64,000 nucleotides of DNA from Leptodontidium sp. MPI-SDFR-AT-0119 (taxonomy: Eukaryota; Ascomycota; Leotiomycetes; Helotiales; Leptodontidiaceae): NCBI GenBank assembly GCA_020726505.1, contig JAHLEZ010000006.1, positions 1,054,001 to 1,118,000 on the forward strand, in the 5' to 3' direction. A model generated the notes under the pieces. The model made no database searches. It saw only the letters and a program-made list of their open reading frames with translations, and was not told the origin of the DNA. Position 1 is the first letter of the stretch, and each line of letters opens with the position of its first letter. The position numbers and the translations under genes are program-made. Of the stretch, positions 11,806 through 23,333 are shown in pieces.

Positions 11806-12872
11806 GATGAGTATAGTACAATGTATGAAGTGGAGACTTTTAGGGGAGTGGATATGCTTTCGAGGAAAGTCGCGTTGGAGGGGAAGTATTTATAAAGGCC
11901 TTGTTGATTGTTGAGACGAGAGGTAGGAATATAAAGGAATTTTGTAAAACGAAAGAAAGAAACTCGAAAGAAGTTGTTGATTCGCAATTCTACGATGTAC
12001 AAATTAACAAAGGGAAGGCATAAAAGATTTTGAGTCTATAGTGCGAGATCATATACGAAAAGGTGGTGATCCTGTAGGTCGCTATTCACTTCAAGTCGCG
12101 GTATGCCGGTCACCTGATTTGGCACTGTTTTCGGCTCAAGAACACTTAATTGGACCTAGTAAATGGTTTTTGACAGCTTCATTCATTGACGCTGGACTGA
12201 TTCGCAAGATCAGCTGGAATGCTGGCTTTGTGATTGGCAGCAGAGCAACCAGCGACCTACCTCCCCTTTCAGTCACCGCCCCAGCTACTCATTGTTGTTA
12301 ACAGACTAACTCAATAAACAACAATTGGACAACTGGACAATGGGGCGAATGTTTTTCATAACGCGCAGTAGATCTCTGTCCTACGCCTTGGACATTGCAA
12401 TGATAATGAGCCATACTGTAAAATGATGGGCGAAGATGTTTAAGGAAGAGGAGAGCACGTTGGCTTTAGTATATCAAACGTGTGACAGTGTAGAAGTTTT
12501 GCCATTGTATCAAGAGTCTTCAAAATGCTGTCTCGGAATAAACGCGCCACGGTCATGCACTCTCTGCTTGCTGGATTCAAGCACGCAAAGGAAGCGATTA
12601 AACTTACTAAGTGTGACTATCACGCGGGTGAGACATCCCCCCATCTTCAACTCGGAAATTGTTTGCTCCTATGGCAGTTTGCCACACTGGAGGCCAAGAG
12701 AAACATTACAGTACAGAAATCGACAAAGACTGCTTTGCAAAGACAACTAATAAAATAGCTGAAAAAGAATACCCTAGAGACCAACACGGAAAGACCTATG
12801 TATCCAATGCACAGCTGGACCAATTTAACAGCTTGCAGATATCTATGAAGTACAATTTCTATACATGTGCTA
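11806..12872. other. Intergenic region between two minus-strand genes
   Basis: About 1.07 kb between the 5' end of the 2EXR gene and the 3' end of sec5. It should contain the 2EXR promoter and the sec5 3' UTR. Small overlapping plus-strand frames at 12436-12955 show no protein family resemblance. Confidence 0.5.
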
Positions 12873-15800
12873 TCATATCATTTGCCCCTCTTGAGACTGC
12901 TGCTGGCTCGGTGTTGGCACCGCGGATGGTCTTTCTTGACGCCTCGACTTCTTGAAGCAGGCAAACTCGCTCCTACTGCCCTCCCTCAGCCTCTTCAGGA
13001 CTGCTCTCATCTCAGGAAGTTCACCCTGCAACTTGCTTCTCGCATCGTTGTCGGTACCCTTGTCCAATTCTTGATAGATCTGGCTTTGAATCTCGCTTGC
13101 CCGCTCGGTTGTGTACTGGTTTAGAGTTTGGGCTACGAATTCAAGGTCAAGTGTTGCTTGCATGAGTTCAGAGAGGTTATAGCGCTGACGAGCTTTGAAC
13201 GCCTCGAGAAGCTCACGGGAAGTCTGCTCGAGGAGGTATGAAAGGACTTGTGCAGTGAGTGTCGAGGCTGTGGTGGATACTTGGGTGTGGACAAGGACAA
13301 GGCTAAGCAGTGCTTCGTACACATATGCACGAACTTCCTTGGGCTTTTCGTTACTGCGGGGAGACCAGCTAGGAGATGATATGCCCTCGCGAATAGTGGC
13401 ACTGAGAGCGTTGACCGCGGGCCGGGTGTATGATTGGAATAGACGCGCGTCAATTTGGCCGAGAACATCACGGATAGTTTTGGTCTCCTCTGTCAGCTTG
13501 ACAGAGAAAGCATTCTCGAATTGCGTGGTGAGGTTAGGAACAACGTCCGTTCTAAGGGCTTGGAGATTGCTTAATGTCAAGAGCATACGGACGTTCTGCC
13601 ATAGTTAGCATGCGATAAATGCATTTGAAAGAGACAACATACACGATCACTGGCGTTGACAGTTCCAGCTCCAATACTAGTTGCAACAACCATGGCAACT
13701 GGGCTTGCAAGCCCATCATTGTCCGTAGTCCAGTCATCCTCAGCCTTCTTCACAGATTTCTCAGCATTTTCGACCATTCCACTCAGGGACCTGTAGAGCG
13801 TTGTCACAAATTGGCTGCGAACCATCTGGAGAAGTTTTGCTGGTGGCGGGAAGACAACATTCGTGGAATCTGACTTTGCCATAGCCTCAGAAATGTAGAG
13901 AATTTTTTGCATTCCTGTCAAGACAGCACTTTCGAAAGCACCAAAATAAGCAGGCATCCTAGTCAAATCTCGCTTCTCTGGTGATCGTCTCCAGTCTTCA
14001 AGCACTTTGATGTTTTCGGCATCTTTGTTCCATGCGGCACAGATGGCAATTACACATCTTTCTCGAGCCTCACCAACGAGTCCCTTCAATCGTTCAAGAG
14101 CAGAGCCGTCCCCATTGCCGACTGGAGAAATTGCCGCCATCTCACTGGCACCGGTACCTACTAGAACAAGAAGTTTGCCCAAATAATGTACTCCGCTTAA
14201 GGAATTGGACCAAGGAGGCCAGAAGGCATGTTTCTCCCATGCTTCGCCTCGCTTTGGCGACGGAGGCGGTAGGTTGTTTGGATCTAGGTTGAATCTGGTA
14301 TCCCGAAGCGCTGATGGAGTAAGCTGTCCAGTTGCAGACGAAGATGGGGTTCGAGGGGTTGGCGGTAACGGTGAGAAAAGCGCGGAGATATCTTCGATCG
14401 GTGGCTCAGAAAAGAACGCAAAGATGCTTTCTCGAATCATATCAATTAGTTCCACCGTCCCCTTCTGCAAATCGAGGGTGCCTTGATCTGACAACCTGTG
14501 ATGTTGACGAGACTCGCCATTGAGTCCGACGGGGAGCGTCTTTTGTGCCTTTCCATCAATGAAGCTCTGGACTGTCTGCCAGAATTCCACGACTTCACCA
14601 AGTATACCATCACCTCCTAGCATAGTACTCAGGAATATATGCATCTTCTCCCAGAGCTCAATGATCTCGGTCGAATCCACTGAAGTGGGTTTGTCTTCAA
14701 CTGTTTGCCGGCCGAGTGATTTGAGGTGCGATGCGATAATTTGAGTGGTTGGTCTGTCACTGTTCGCCAAGCGTCTTCGCGAAATTTCAATTTCAATCTT
14801 GGAGCGTTCAGAAGTCGTTTGAATCTTGCTCTTCAGGTGATCATACCGACTGAGCAACCAAACCCAGATCGGATTGTCAGTCACCCCAAGCTCGAGCAGC
14901 ACACCAATCAGTTCCATGTGCTGGTCTTGCGGTCCACCTGGTCCATTCGTTCGAGACGAAACACTTTGCATCGCGATTAGTCGTCTCCAAATTTCGCGTT
15001 TAAAGTCCTCTATCTGATCCTCAACATCATTCCAGACACGTGCTGCCAGTAACATCTGGAATATTTGAGAGTCGGTCGGTGGAGTAGAGCCCAGAGCATC
15101 TGAGAGTTTCTTTGCGTCGTCGGCAAAACGCCTTGCTTTCGCATATTCTTCCACTATGCTTTCATAGTCTTTGCGCTTGATACTGTCTGTAATAGCTGCG
15201 CCAACTTCGTATAATTCCTTGTATCGTTCAACAGTCCCACCCATAACTTTCAGACTATCCTCCTTCTCTCGCCCACCTAGCGCCGGCCCCCAGACTTCTT
15301 CTGCCTTTGCAGATACATCTAAGAGTGGCGTCTTGATTCCTAATACGCCATACTCGCTCTCTTTCGTCAAGGCGTTCTTCTTCCTGACGTCAGGAGTAGC
15401 AAGGGCCATAGCTGCTTGGTTTCCACTGCTTGTCCGGAAGCTATTCCTACTGGCATGACGGGAATGGGCTCGGCGTGGTTGAGGCGGTTCTACACCACGA
15501 TATTTCATCTCGGTGTAGACATTATCAATTGTAGCTTTGGCCCGGACAAATCGTTCGAAGTTGGACTCGACCAAGACCTTCAAAGATGCTGACTTTTGGT
15601 CAATGGATCTCGATAGCACATCTAGGCCATCCAGGAGAGATTGGGTCGAAGCAGTAGAGTGAACTTGAGAGAGGAACAGCGCCGGAGAGAAAGTCGTGGA
15701 GGATAAGAGGAATCGATTTCCTTGACATATATGTTAGTATGCCTCAGAATCTAAGCTGTCAAAAGATGTACCAACGTAATCTGGGATCATCTTGTACTGG

Positions 15801-16109
15801 CAGACCCAGCTGCCGCAGTATCCTCACAACACTTTCGGTCGTACCCAAAGGATCTGGCTCATCCCTCTGCACCATATTCTCAACCCCATTGTCTCCTCTT
15901 TGGGAGCCTGGCAGGACACTTTTCCTATCACTGGCAGCACGTTCCAGCGCAGAGTACCTCGATTTTGACCTTCTGATTCCACCATTTCGCACAGGCTTTG
16001 CTTCCTCTTCATCTGATGCATCACTCATATCCTTCTCTGCAGGCCATTCCACTGGATATGCTGTGGAGAGCTGGTAGTGCTCCAACACAGTCCGCTCGTA
16101 GTCCGCCAT
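12873..16109 (-). CDS. sec5: Exocyst complex component Sec5
   Basis: Subunit of the octameric exocyst that tethers secretory vesicles to the plasma membrane at growing tips. Three exons: 16109-15776, 15720-13643 and 13595-12873 (introns 55 and 47 nt), giving about 1044 residues, the usual size for fungal Sec5. The N-terminus MADYERTVLEHYQLS is followed by an acidic stretch and ESVVRILRQLGLPVQDDPRL. After the first intron comes NRFLLSSTTFSPALFLSQVH, then the typical coiled-coil entry LSRSIDQKSASLKVLVESNF and FVRAKATIDNVYTEMKYRG. The C-terminal exon is helical (LLTLSNLQALRTDVVPNL) and ends in a basic Ser/Gln-rich tail. I start at 16109; an in-frame ATG three codons upstream is also possible. 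It faces idh1 head to head across 339 bp. Confidence 0.93.
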
Positions 16110-16448
16110 CGTGCTCAATCGTTGCCGAAAGCACTCGATCGCATGCGGAGCTTCAAAAATATCGAGAGTATATTGTCTGTGAACTTCGTTCTATCACATT
16201 GCCCTCATCGTCAAATGTCTTGGCTCTTGTCGTCGAGCTGCAGTCGTGGTGGAGTTGTTGACAGCTGGTGCTTGTCTTGTCTCCTCCGACCCGATTGTTG
16301 CCGACCCGATCGCCAAGCAATCTCGAACTGCTGCCGCGCCTAGCTGTCTCTCGCAAATCCTTCCTCTCTTTCTCCAACTTCCTTCCACTTCCTCCCACAT
16401 ACTTCTGCACATACCCTGCAGAGATATTTTGGTTTCTGTTCTCTCAAA
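16110..16448. promoter_or_regulatory. Shared divergent promoter sec5 / idh1
   Basis: The 339 bp between the start codons of sec5 (minus) and idh1 (plus) must hold both promoters and 5' UTRs. It is pyrimidine-rich on the plus strand close to idh1 (CT-rich tracts near 16350-16400), as is common upstream of highly expressed fungal genes. I see no clear TATA box. Confidence 0.5.
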
Positions 16449-17902
16449 ATGCTAGCAGTCCGTTCTTTTGCTGCGCCAGCTCGGCGACAGTGCCTGCAAG
16501 CATCCGCCCGCGCCTGGGTTCCCACTTCTGTCCATGTGAGCGGCCTTTTCCTCAGACGCAATGTGATATATCCAGAAGCTTCATTTTGCTAATTTACTGT
16601 TCGATATAGGCTTGTCGTCAATATGCGACTGGAAAGGACCCGGTTGCTAAGTTCACTGGTCAGAAAGGCTCGGATGTACGGCCCCCTCCTCCTACGATGC
16701 GCAAGGAAACAACCAAGATAGCTATCCACGGTTCAGCAATGGACTCAATTGGGCTTGCGGATGTAGCATACAATGAAGGCAGTAGCTGATAGTATTCTAG
16801 GGGCTCTACACTGTCAGTTTGATCGAGGGTGATGGTATCGGACCAGAGATTGCCCAGTCTGTGAAGGACATCTTCGCGGCTGCCAAGGTGCGATTGGAAA
16901 TTCAATGGGGACAAGAATGTTGCTAATGGATGGGAAAGACACCAATCAAGTGGGAGCCAGTCGATGTCACACCGCAATTGGTTGACGGCAAGACTTCTAT
17001 CCTTCCAGAAACCATTGAGAGCATCAAGAAGAACAAAGTAGCTCTTAAGGGACCTCTTGCTGTAATACCCCTCCACGCTAACTCTTGCGCCTTGACTGAT
17101 AGCTTCCCAGACACCTATCGGAAAAGGCCATGTCTCCCTCAACTTGACCCTCCGTCGAACTTTCAACCTCTTCGCTAACGTCCGACCATGCCGCTCCATT
17201 GCAGGATACAAAACCCCATACGATGGTGTTGACACTGTTCTGATCAGAGAGAACACCGAGGGAGAATACTCAGGTATCGAGCACATTGTCGTAGACGGCG
17301 TTGTGCAGAGCATCAAGCTCATCACCCGCGAGGCCAGTGAGCGCGTGCTCCGATTTGCCTTCCAGTACGCCGAGGACATTGGGAGACTAAAGGTCCGGGC
17401 CGTTCATAAGGCTACCATCATGAAGATGAGTGATGGTCTCTTCTTGAACACTGCTTTGAGAGTATCCAAGGACTTCCCCAAGGTCGAATTCGATTCCGAG
17501 CTCCTCGACAATACCTGCTTGAAGATCGTTACCGACCCAGCGCCATACAACGATAAGGTCTTGGTTATGCCCAACCTTTACGGTGACATTCTCTCCGATA
17601 TGTGTGCTGGTCTTATTGGCGGTCTTGGTCTCACTCCTTCTGGTAACATTGGTGACGAGTGCTCTATCTTCGAGGCTGTCCACGGTTCCGCACCAGATAT
17701 CGCTGGCAAGGCTCTTGCCAACCCAACTGCTCTCCTTCTCAGCTCCATCATGATGTTGAGACACATGAGCTTGAACGAGCATGCAGACAGAATAGAGAAG
17801 GCTATCTTCGACACCCTGGCGGAAGGAAAGTCATTGACCGGTGATTTGGGCGGAAAGGCGAAGACACACGAGTATGCCGGTGCAATCATCAAGCGTTTGT
17901 AG
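16449..17902 (+). CDS. idh1: Mitochondrial NAD-dependent isocitrate dehydrogenase, regulatory subunit 1
   Basis: TCA-cycle enzyme subunit: isocitrate + NAD+ to 2-oxoglutarate + CO2 + NADH in the mitochondrial matrix, normally as Idh1/Idh2 hetero-octamer. Five exons (16449-16535, 16610-16675, 16801-16887, 16939-17061, 17111-17902), all introns in phase 0, give 384 residues. The first 40 residues are Arg/Ala/Ser rich and lack acids, a mitochondrial presequence ending near [10 protein letters not shown]. The body carries [26 protein letters not shown] and the isocitrate/isopropylmalate dehydrogenase signature [20 protein letters not shown], then [17 protein letters not shown] assign subunit 1 from overall similarity to yeast Idh1; distinguishing it from Idh2 without alignment carries modest risk. 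The 125-nt second intron is unusually long for the set. Confidence 0.95.
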
Positions 17903-19462
17903 ATATACCCTTTGCGTGGGTTGTAGACTGTACCATGAGATAAATGCATAGTTTGGTTTTTGCGGGATTGCATCGGCGCTTGATTCTGTTCCTCAGGGTC
18001 AGCGGAGTTAGCAAATGCAATTCTGTTCCTGATAACTAACTGGCTTTGATAACTGCGAGTACGTGTCAAGAAAAATCAAGGTAGATTTGGAGCCCTTGCT
18101 CTAGAAGATCTGATAATTCTACTCTAGATTTAGGGCCTTTTTCATTTTGGAGACAACGTGTTTGAAGCACCTGTCAACCTATTTAAGTTTCATGTCTGGC
18201 AGCAACAGAAGCTTCTTTCAGATGTCTTGCGAGATGTCTTCCGTAGCACTCAAAATAAGGCATGACAACCTCTGGAGGTAGTGCAATGTTTGAGACACCC
18301 CGCAGTTATTCCTCCCGATAAGATGGAGAGATCCGAGACAGAGCCCGATTATGATTAGGTTTGAAGTCTGATGTTCAGATCAAGTGCGCGTTTGGGGAAT
18401 GGGGTCTCTTGGGACGAGAGTTTTGTTTCATTGGTTTGATTGGCTTCTCAAATTATTGAGTTCTTAGAATACAACAGAAACGAGAAACATCAAGGTTTCC
18501 CTTGGACTTATCCATCCTGGAGGCAGGGAATTTGCTGATCAACACACAGCCTATTGAGTTACTAATATACAATTGGGCGATTTGGCCACATTTTAGCTAT
18601 GAAGTGCGTAGCTGCAAAGCGCTTCCTGGAACTTGGGCGATATTGAATATAGCTTTGGGTTGTGAAATACAAGGGATGCCAGGTCTAGCATTCCTGCCAC
18701 ATTGCGTCTTCAAATAGCCAGTACCCTGACTTGTTCTAGCACACTTACGATAATGATTTGCCTTACTAGACATTGCCTTGAGAGGAGAATATAAAAAGAC
18801 TCAGACCGTTCTCGAACTGTTCCGTTCTATGATATGTACTTGAAGTCAGAAATGATGTCAAAGTCAACAATCGCCTGAAGCTTCGAACAAACCCCACATT
18901 GTTTAGCCAAATTCGTCGTCGGTGAAGTGATGACTATTCAGATACATAGGTAGCTTTCGCTCTCTTTATTACCTAGATGTATCCATGAATGAGAGCCTAT
19001 TTAAAGTCGCTGGATCATTTCAGAACATTACCTTTAAGGAAAAGCCAGGCTCTGGTTGAGTAAGTCTTAGTTTTGATATTTAAAGTGAATTGTACAGATG
19101 AAAGTAACTCGCTTCACACCGTTTCAAGCCAATTTGGCGAGAAACAAAGATGGAAATCTTGTCTCGACTTCACCATCGTTTTGTATTTCCCTAACACATT
19201 GTTCTGTCACTTCCTTTTTCAGCATCCTTGGTGCTCTCTAAATGATACATCGGCAGCTACTTCACCTCTCCTCGGGGCTGTGTGCCTATCCAGAAACTGC
19301 TAACTTTGCAATGAAACACTTTCAAATTGCCCGTTGTGTAATCCATCCCAGGTCTCAAAGACTAAGAAGCCGTTCCATTTACAACATCTGGCTCAATACG
19401 TGGCACTAAAAAGATTCTCTCTGCAAGAGGAGGCTCGTGAACTCGACCTGCAGACCGCTCGG
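17903..19462. other. Intergenic, no gene recognised
   Basis: About 1.56 kb of AT-rich sequence downstream of idh1. It contains the idh1 3' UTR and otherwise only short, unrelated frames. No tRNA, repeat array or transposon terminus was recognised. Confidence 0.5.
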
Positions 19463-19690
19463 CTACATCCCACTGAATCTATCCCAAGCTGAAATACCTA
19501 CAGCAAAAACCCCCAAGCCAAAGGTTAAAAAAAGAATTTCGATAGGATTGTTTCCCGGTCGGAGAATATGCTGATCGTCAAACGTTTTCACGAAGTTTTT
19601 CAAATATGGTATCTCCTCGTCGTCCTCCTGCCAAAACCCTTTTGTGGTTGGAACTGCTAAAGTCCCTTGCCGAGGAAACAGCAAACTCAT
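19463..19690 (-). CDS. Possible 75-residue tail-anchored small protein
   Basis: A short frame MSLLFPRQGTLAVPTTKG leads into an acidic stretch (QEDDEEIPYLKNF) and one convincing transmembrane segment, ILFLTFGLGVFAVGIS, two turns before the stop. A neighbouring frame (19578-19856) overlaps it and contains a plausible 44-nt intron. The two could belong to one spliced gene, although simple joins I tried meet a stop. I recognise no family. It lies 190 bp downstream of the small zinc-finger gene on the same strand and could also be a decayed 3' extension of it. Confidence 0.25.
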   Translation of the reverse strand: MSLLFPRQGTLAVPTTKGFWQEDDEEIPYLKNFVKTFDDQHILRPGNNPIEILFLTFGLGVFAVGISAWDRFSGM

Positions 19691-19881
19691 AAACCCTCAT
19701 CTTTTCAACTAGAGGAAAGTTAACAGAATTCTTCTTGTTAGCAGAAAAGTACCTATCAGGTTCGACCGCATCAGGTTGATGGTAGGGGGCTATGTTGACG
19801 AAGAAATCCTTGATATCGCAAAGCCGCTCGGGGGCATCGACGTAGCAGCAGGCCAACTTTATCCGTCATTCCAGATGAGAG

Positions 19882-20486
19882 TCAACCGGAAGCAACCACT
19901 TCGTAATGTGGACCGTTTGGCTCCGGTTCCACTTGGTCTTCGTACGTCAGTTGTTCACCGATTGAAACAGCATCACCATGAATCTCACTCCAATGATCCA
20001 AGCTTTCCCAAGTCCCGATCTGTAAGGGGACAGCCGTCACTGTCTTCTTCACTGGTATATGCTCAGGGTAAGAACATGTATCTTTTGCCGTCTTGCACTT
20101 ATTGCATGGCAACCCCAGATCACAGCCTGTATCCTTTGTTGCAACAGTGTGGTTTCGGCAAGGCAGGCACATCAAGTTCAGCCTGCTCGGTTTTTCTCCA
20201 CGATTGTTTACCATATCGTATTGGGGTTCGAATTGGGTGTCTTTTGTAGCGCCGGTTTCGTCCACAATTATAGATGCACCGATATGGGACCTTCCATAAA
20301 CAATCGTTTCTTCGTGGATACGATCGGAATGAATCTCGTGCCGATGGAACTCCTGGCATATGTTAATTCTCGTTCGATCTCCGAAATTCAGGGTTCACTT
20401 ACCAATGCTTGAGTCCAATTCCAGATATAAAGTATTTCGTTGCAAATATCACAACGATGCGTGACATTCAAAGATGCTGCTCGCAT
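19882..20486 (-). CDS. Small two-finger protein: C2H2-like plus atypical Zn2Cys6
   Basis: Two-exon model of 184 residues: exon 1 20486-20403 and exon 2 20352-19882, intron 50 nt (GTAAGT to TGCCAG, with a TTAAC branch). The start MRAASLNVTHRC is in frame across the intron. Residues about 12-36 read CDIC, a hydrophobic spacer, then FHRHEIH, a CCHH-like finger split by the intron. Residues about 79-111 form a six-cysteine cluster with spacing C-x2-C-x11-C-x5-C-x2-C-x6-C, like Zn2Cys6 but with a long first loop. After an acidic tail the protein simply stops; the middle homology domain of usual fungal regulators is absent. It may be a truncated regulator or a small DNA-binding or decoy protein. 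Splice signals and continuous frame argue it is real. Confidence 0.55.
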
Positions 20487-21257
20487 GTAAGGCCCAGTAA
20501 GTGATTAACTGAGGTCCTTGAGCATCATTTCGAACACCTACGCCCTGCCAGTGTCCAAGCTCCTCTGAGGCCAAGGAGGATAAGCCGCCCCGTCATGATG
20601 TAGCCAAACATCTTGTTGCTGCTCTGCTGCCGCGCTGGTGTGAGCCGAGGCGGGGAGAATCCGACGCAGTTCTCAATGAGCGGATACGATAACTCCAAGA
20701 GCATATGCATTATTCGGTTGTTGTTGTTGGAGCAATATAAGAATCTTATGTAACTGATGAATAGACAATTTATTCGATTGCAAAAGTTCAGTGTATTCGG
20801 TTTGCAGATCGGTCGGTAGGGTGCTGATCCAGGTTTCGTACTCCGTTGTTGGAACACCCAGACTAAGTCGTCTTCGTTCCGCCCTTGGAAAAGCAGTGCG
20901 TGCAATGATTCCCAGGTTACTCTCCGTATAAATTCAGGGAGTCTGCTAACGCTCGCGCCCCGCACATCAGGCCTGCATTAGAAGTAACCGAGGGGCAAAT
21001 GATATCCCTATATTAATTAGAAGACGCATAGAATCAAAAGTAGCCTTGTCGCTGCACCTGTACCTTGGCACGCTAGCGGCGTGTCCACACTCTGGGAAGG
21101 TACCGTACCACCAAGGCGATTCACTTCTCAGGAAAATAAGAATATTCCTCCCCATCCAGAATCTCCTAGCTTTGCCATCCTGTCACTTGCGAAACTTTGG
21201 CCGGCCATTCACAGACTCGAGATACCCACCTAAATTAGATGCTTCGGAGCTGCAAGG
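20487..21257. other. Intergenic region upstream of the acid phosphatase
   Basis: About 770 bp between divergently oriented genes (zinc-finger gene on minus, phosphatase on plus), so both promoters should be here. A long minus-strand open frame (20525-20965) has Asn/Ile-rich, non-protein-like composition and I do not call it. Confidence 0.45.
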
Positions 21258-22994
21258 ATGAAGACGGCCGCTTATGCCGCGGTCCTCAACCACTCCAGGA
21301 GGACGTCGACCACCAGGGAAGATGAGGGCCGGGTCAACTATAACTATGAGCCTGTCGCCCTCGAGGAAGAGACACTGGGCCGTGAAGAAATTCGATTCAG
21401 TACCGACTTGGACGCAGAACACCACATTCTTCTGGCACAGCACCTCAGGGAGTTTAGAAAGAACAATAGGAACAGAACTTGGATTACCATCATGGGTGCT
21501 CTTGGAGTCTTCTTGTTCTTCTACTTGGCCATTGCGTAAGTTTGTCACTCAGATCTGCATGATATAGATCGGAGGGTATAAATTTTTTTTTTAAATTATA
21601 TATTTTGCTAATGTGGAAACAGTGACCATACTATTCACCATGTTAAAGCATCATGTGATGGCTTAGATGGCTTCACATGCTCACCTGAGATATCCCGTTT
21701 CTGGGGCCAGAGCACTCCCTATTTCTCGGTGGCTTCAGAGATTGCAACAGAAGTCCCAAACCAGTGTCAGATCACATTTGCACAAATCCTTTCCCGTCAT
21801 GGTGCTCGGGATCCCACGGCTAGCAAGACTGTTAGGTACCAAGAGCTGGTCGACCGCATCCACGCCAACGCTACATCTTACAGCAAGAGCTTTGCCTTCA
21901 TCAAAGATTACAAGTACACTTTAGGAGCTGATCAGCTTACCACCTTTGGCCAGAAGCAGCTGGTGAACTCGGGTACTAAGTTCTATGAAAGATATAGGAC
22001 TCTCGCCCAAAGTATCACTCCTTTCGTTCGCACGTCTGGACAAGAGCGAGTCATAGAATCCGCTCAGAACTGGACTCAAGGCTTTCATACTGCACGTCTC
22101 CAAGACGCCAGTTCTACGGCCAACGAAAGTCTACCGTTCAATATGGTTCTCATAAGCGAAGAGGCTGGGCAAAACAACACGCTCGACCATGGCCTTTGCA
22201 CGAATTTCGAAGAAGGCTCTATCAACGATATCGGCGACAACGCTGCGGCTCTTTGGCAAGCTTTATTCGCACCAGCCATCACCACTCGCTTGAACGAGAA
22301 TCTACCAGGCGCGAACCTGACAGATGACGACACGGTCATGATGATGGATCTCTGCCCTTTTAACACAGTCGCCAACGACGACGGCACCCTCCACCCCTTC
22401 TGCAACCTCTTCACAGCTGCCGAATGGCAACAATACGACTATCTCCAAACACTGGGCAAATACTACAGCTACTCTATGGGAAACCCCCTAGCACCAACCC
22501 AAGGCGTAGGCTTCACCAACGAACTCATCGCCCGCATGACTAACTCTGCCGTTATCGACCACACGAGCACGAACTCCACTCTAGACTCCTCACCTGCTAC
22601 ATTCCCACTAGAAGCCATTCTCTACGCCGATTTCAGCCACGATAACGACATGATGACTATTTTCAGCGCCATCGGCCTTTTCAACTCTACAGCGCCGTTG
22701 TTGAATACCACTCTAATGAATTCCAATGAGACGAATGGTTATACGGCTAGTCGTATCGTGCCGTTTAGTTCGAGGGCTTATTTCGAGAAAATGGTGTGTG
22801 TGGGCGAAGCAGAGGAGATGGTGAGAGTGGTTATCAATGACCGTGTTATGCCGTTGGATACTTGTGGTGGAGATGCGCTTGGAAGGTGTACTCTGAGTGC
22901 GTTTGTGGATAGTCTCTCGTTTGCGAGAGCGGGTGGGTTTTGGGATAGTTGCTTCACGCCGCCGGCTGGGAATAGCACCTTGCGGTTGAGATGA
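21258..22994 (+). CDS. Histidine acid phosphatase (phytase-like), membrane-anchored
   Basis: Two exons (21258-21535, 21623-22994; 87-nt intron with an AT-rich T10 tract) give 549 residues. The catalytic signature RHGARDP lies near residue 150. The distal catalytic pair is in the context YADFSHDNDMM near residue 455, and about ten N-glycosylation sequons are present. Family members use the RHG histidine as phosphoryl acceptor and the HD aspartate as proton donor on phytate or other phosphomonoesters. Instead of a cleaved signal peptide, residues 1-75 are hydrophilic and acidic, followed by a single hydrophobic segment (WITIMGALGVFLFFYLAIA). That predicts a type II membrane protein with the catalytic domain outside the cytosol or in the vacuole. 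Substrate specificity cannot be read from sequence. Confidence 0.9.
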
Positions 22995-23333
22995 GCTCGG
23001 GCTTAGTACCTGGACCATAGCGGCTTGTGGAAGAGGTTGGCTTTGGAAAGTCCAATGATTTGGATTTGGAGGTTTCTAGGATTGCTGTTTTGCATAGAAA
23101 GTGCCATTGTGCCCCATGTTAGATAAAATGATACCCCTCAATACGCTTGTAATGCTCTCTCAATGCTCCCTGTATCCCTATCCTATCTACAAGTAACCCA
23201 GATCAATCCCAACTCCTGAACTCCGTTTCCAAGGCAAACAAATCATGGTATACCCGCCGTGACATGTGCCGTCTATTCCCATATAACAGAAACAATATAC
23301 AAGAGCCCTTGCTTGCAAAGGCAATGAACACTA
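22995..23333. other. Convergent 3' intergenic region
   Basis: 339 bp between the stop codons of the phosphatase (plus) and rot1 (minus); it should contain both 3' UTRs and polyadenylation sites. Nothing else seen. Confidence 0.5.
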
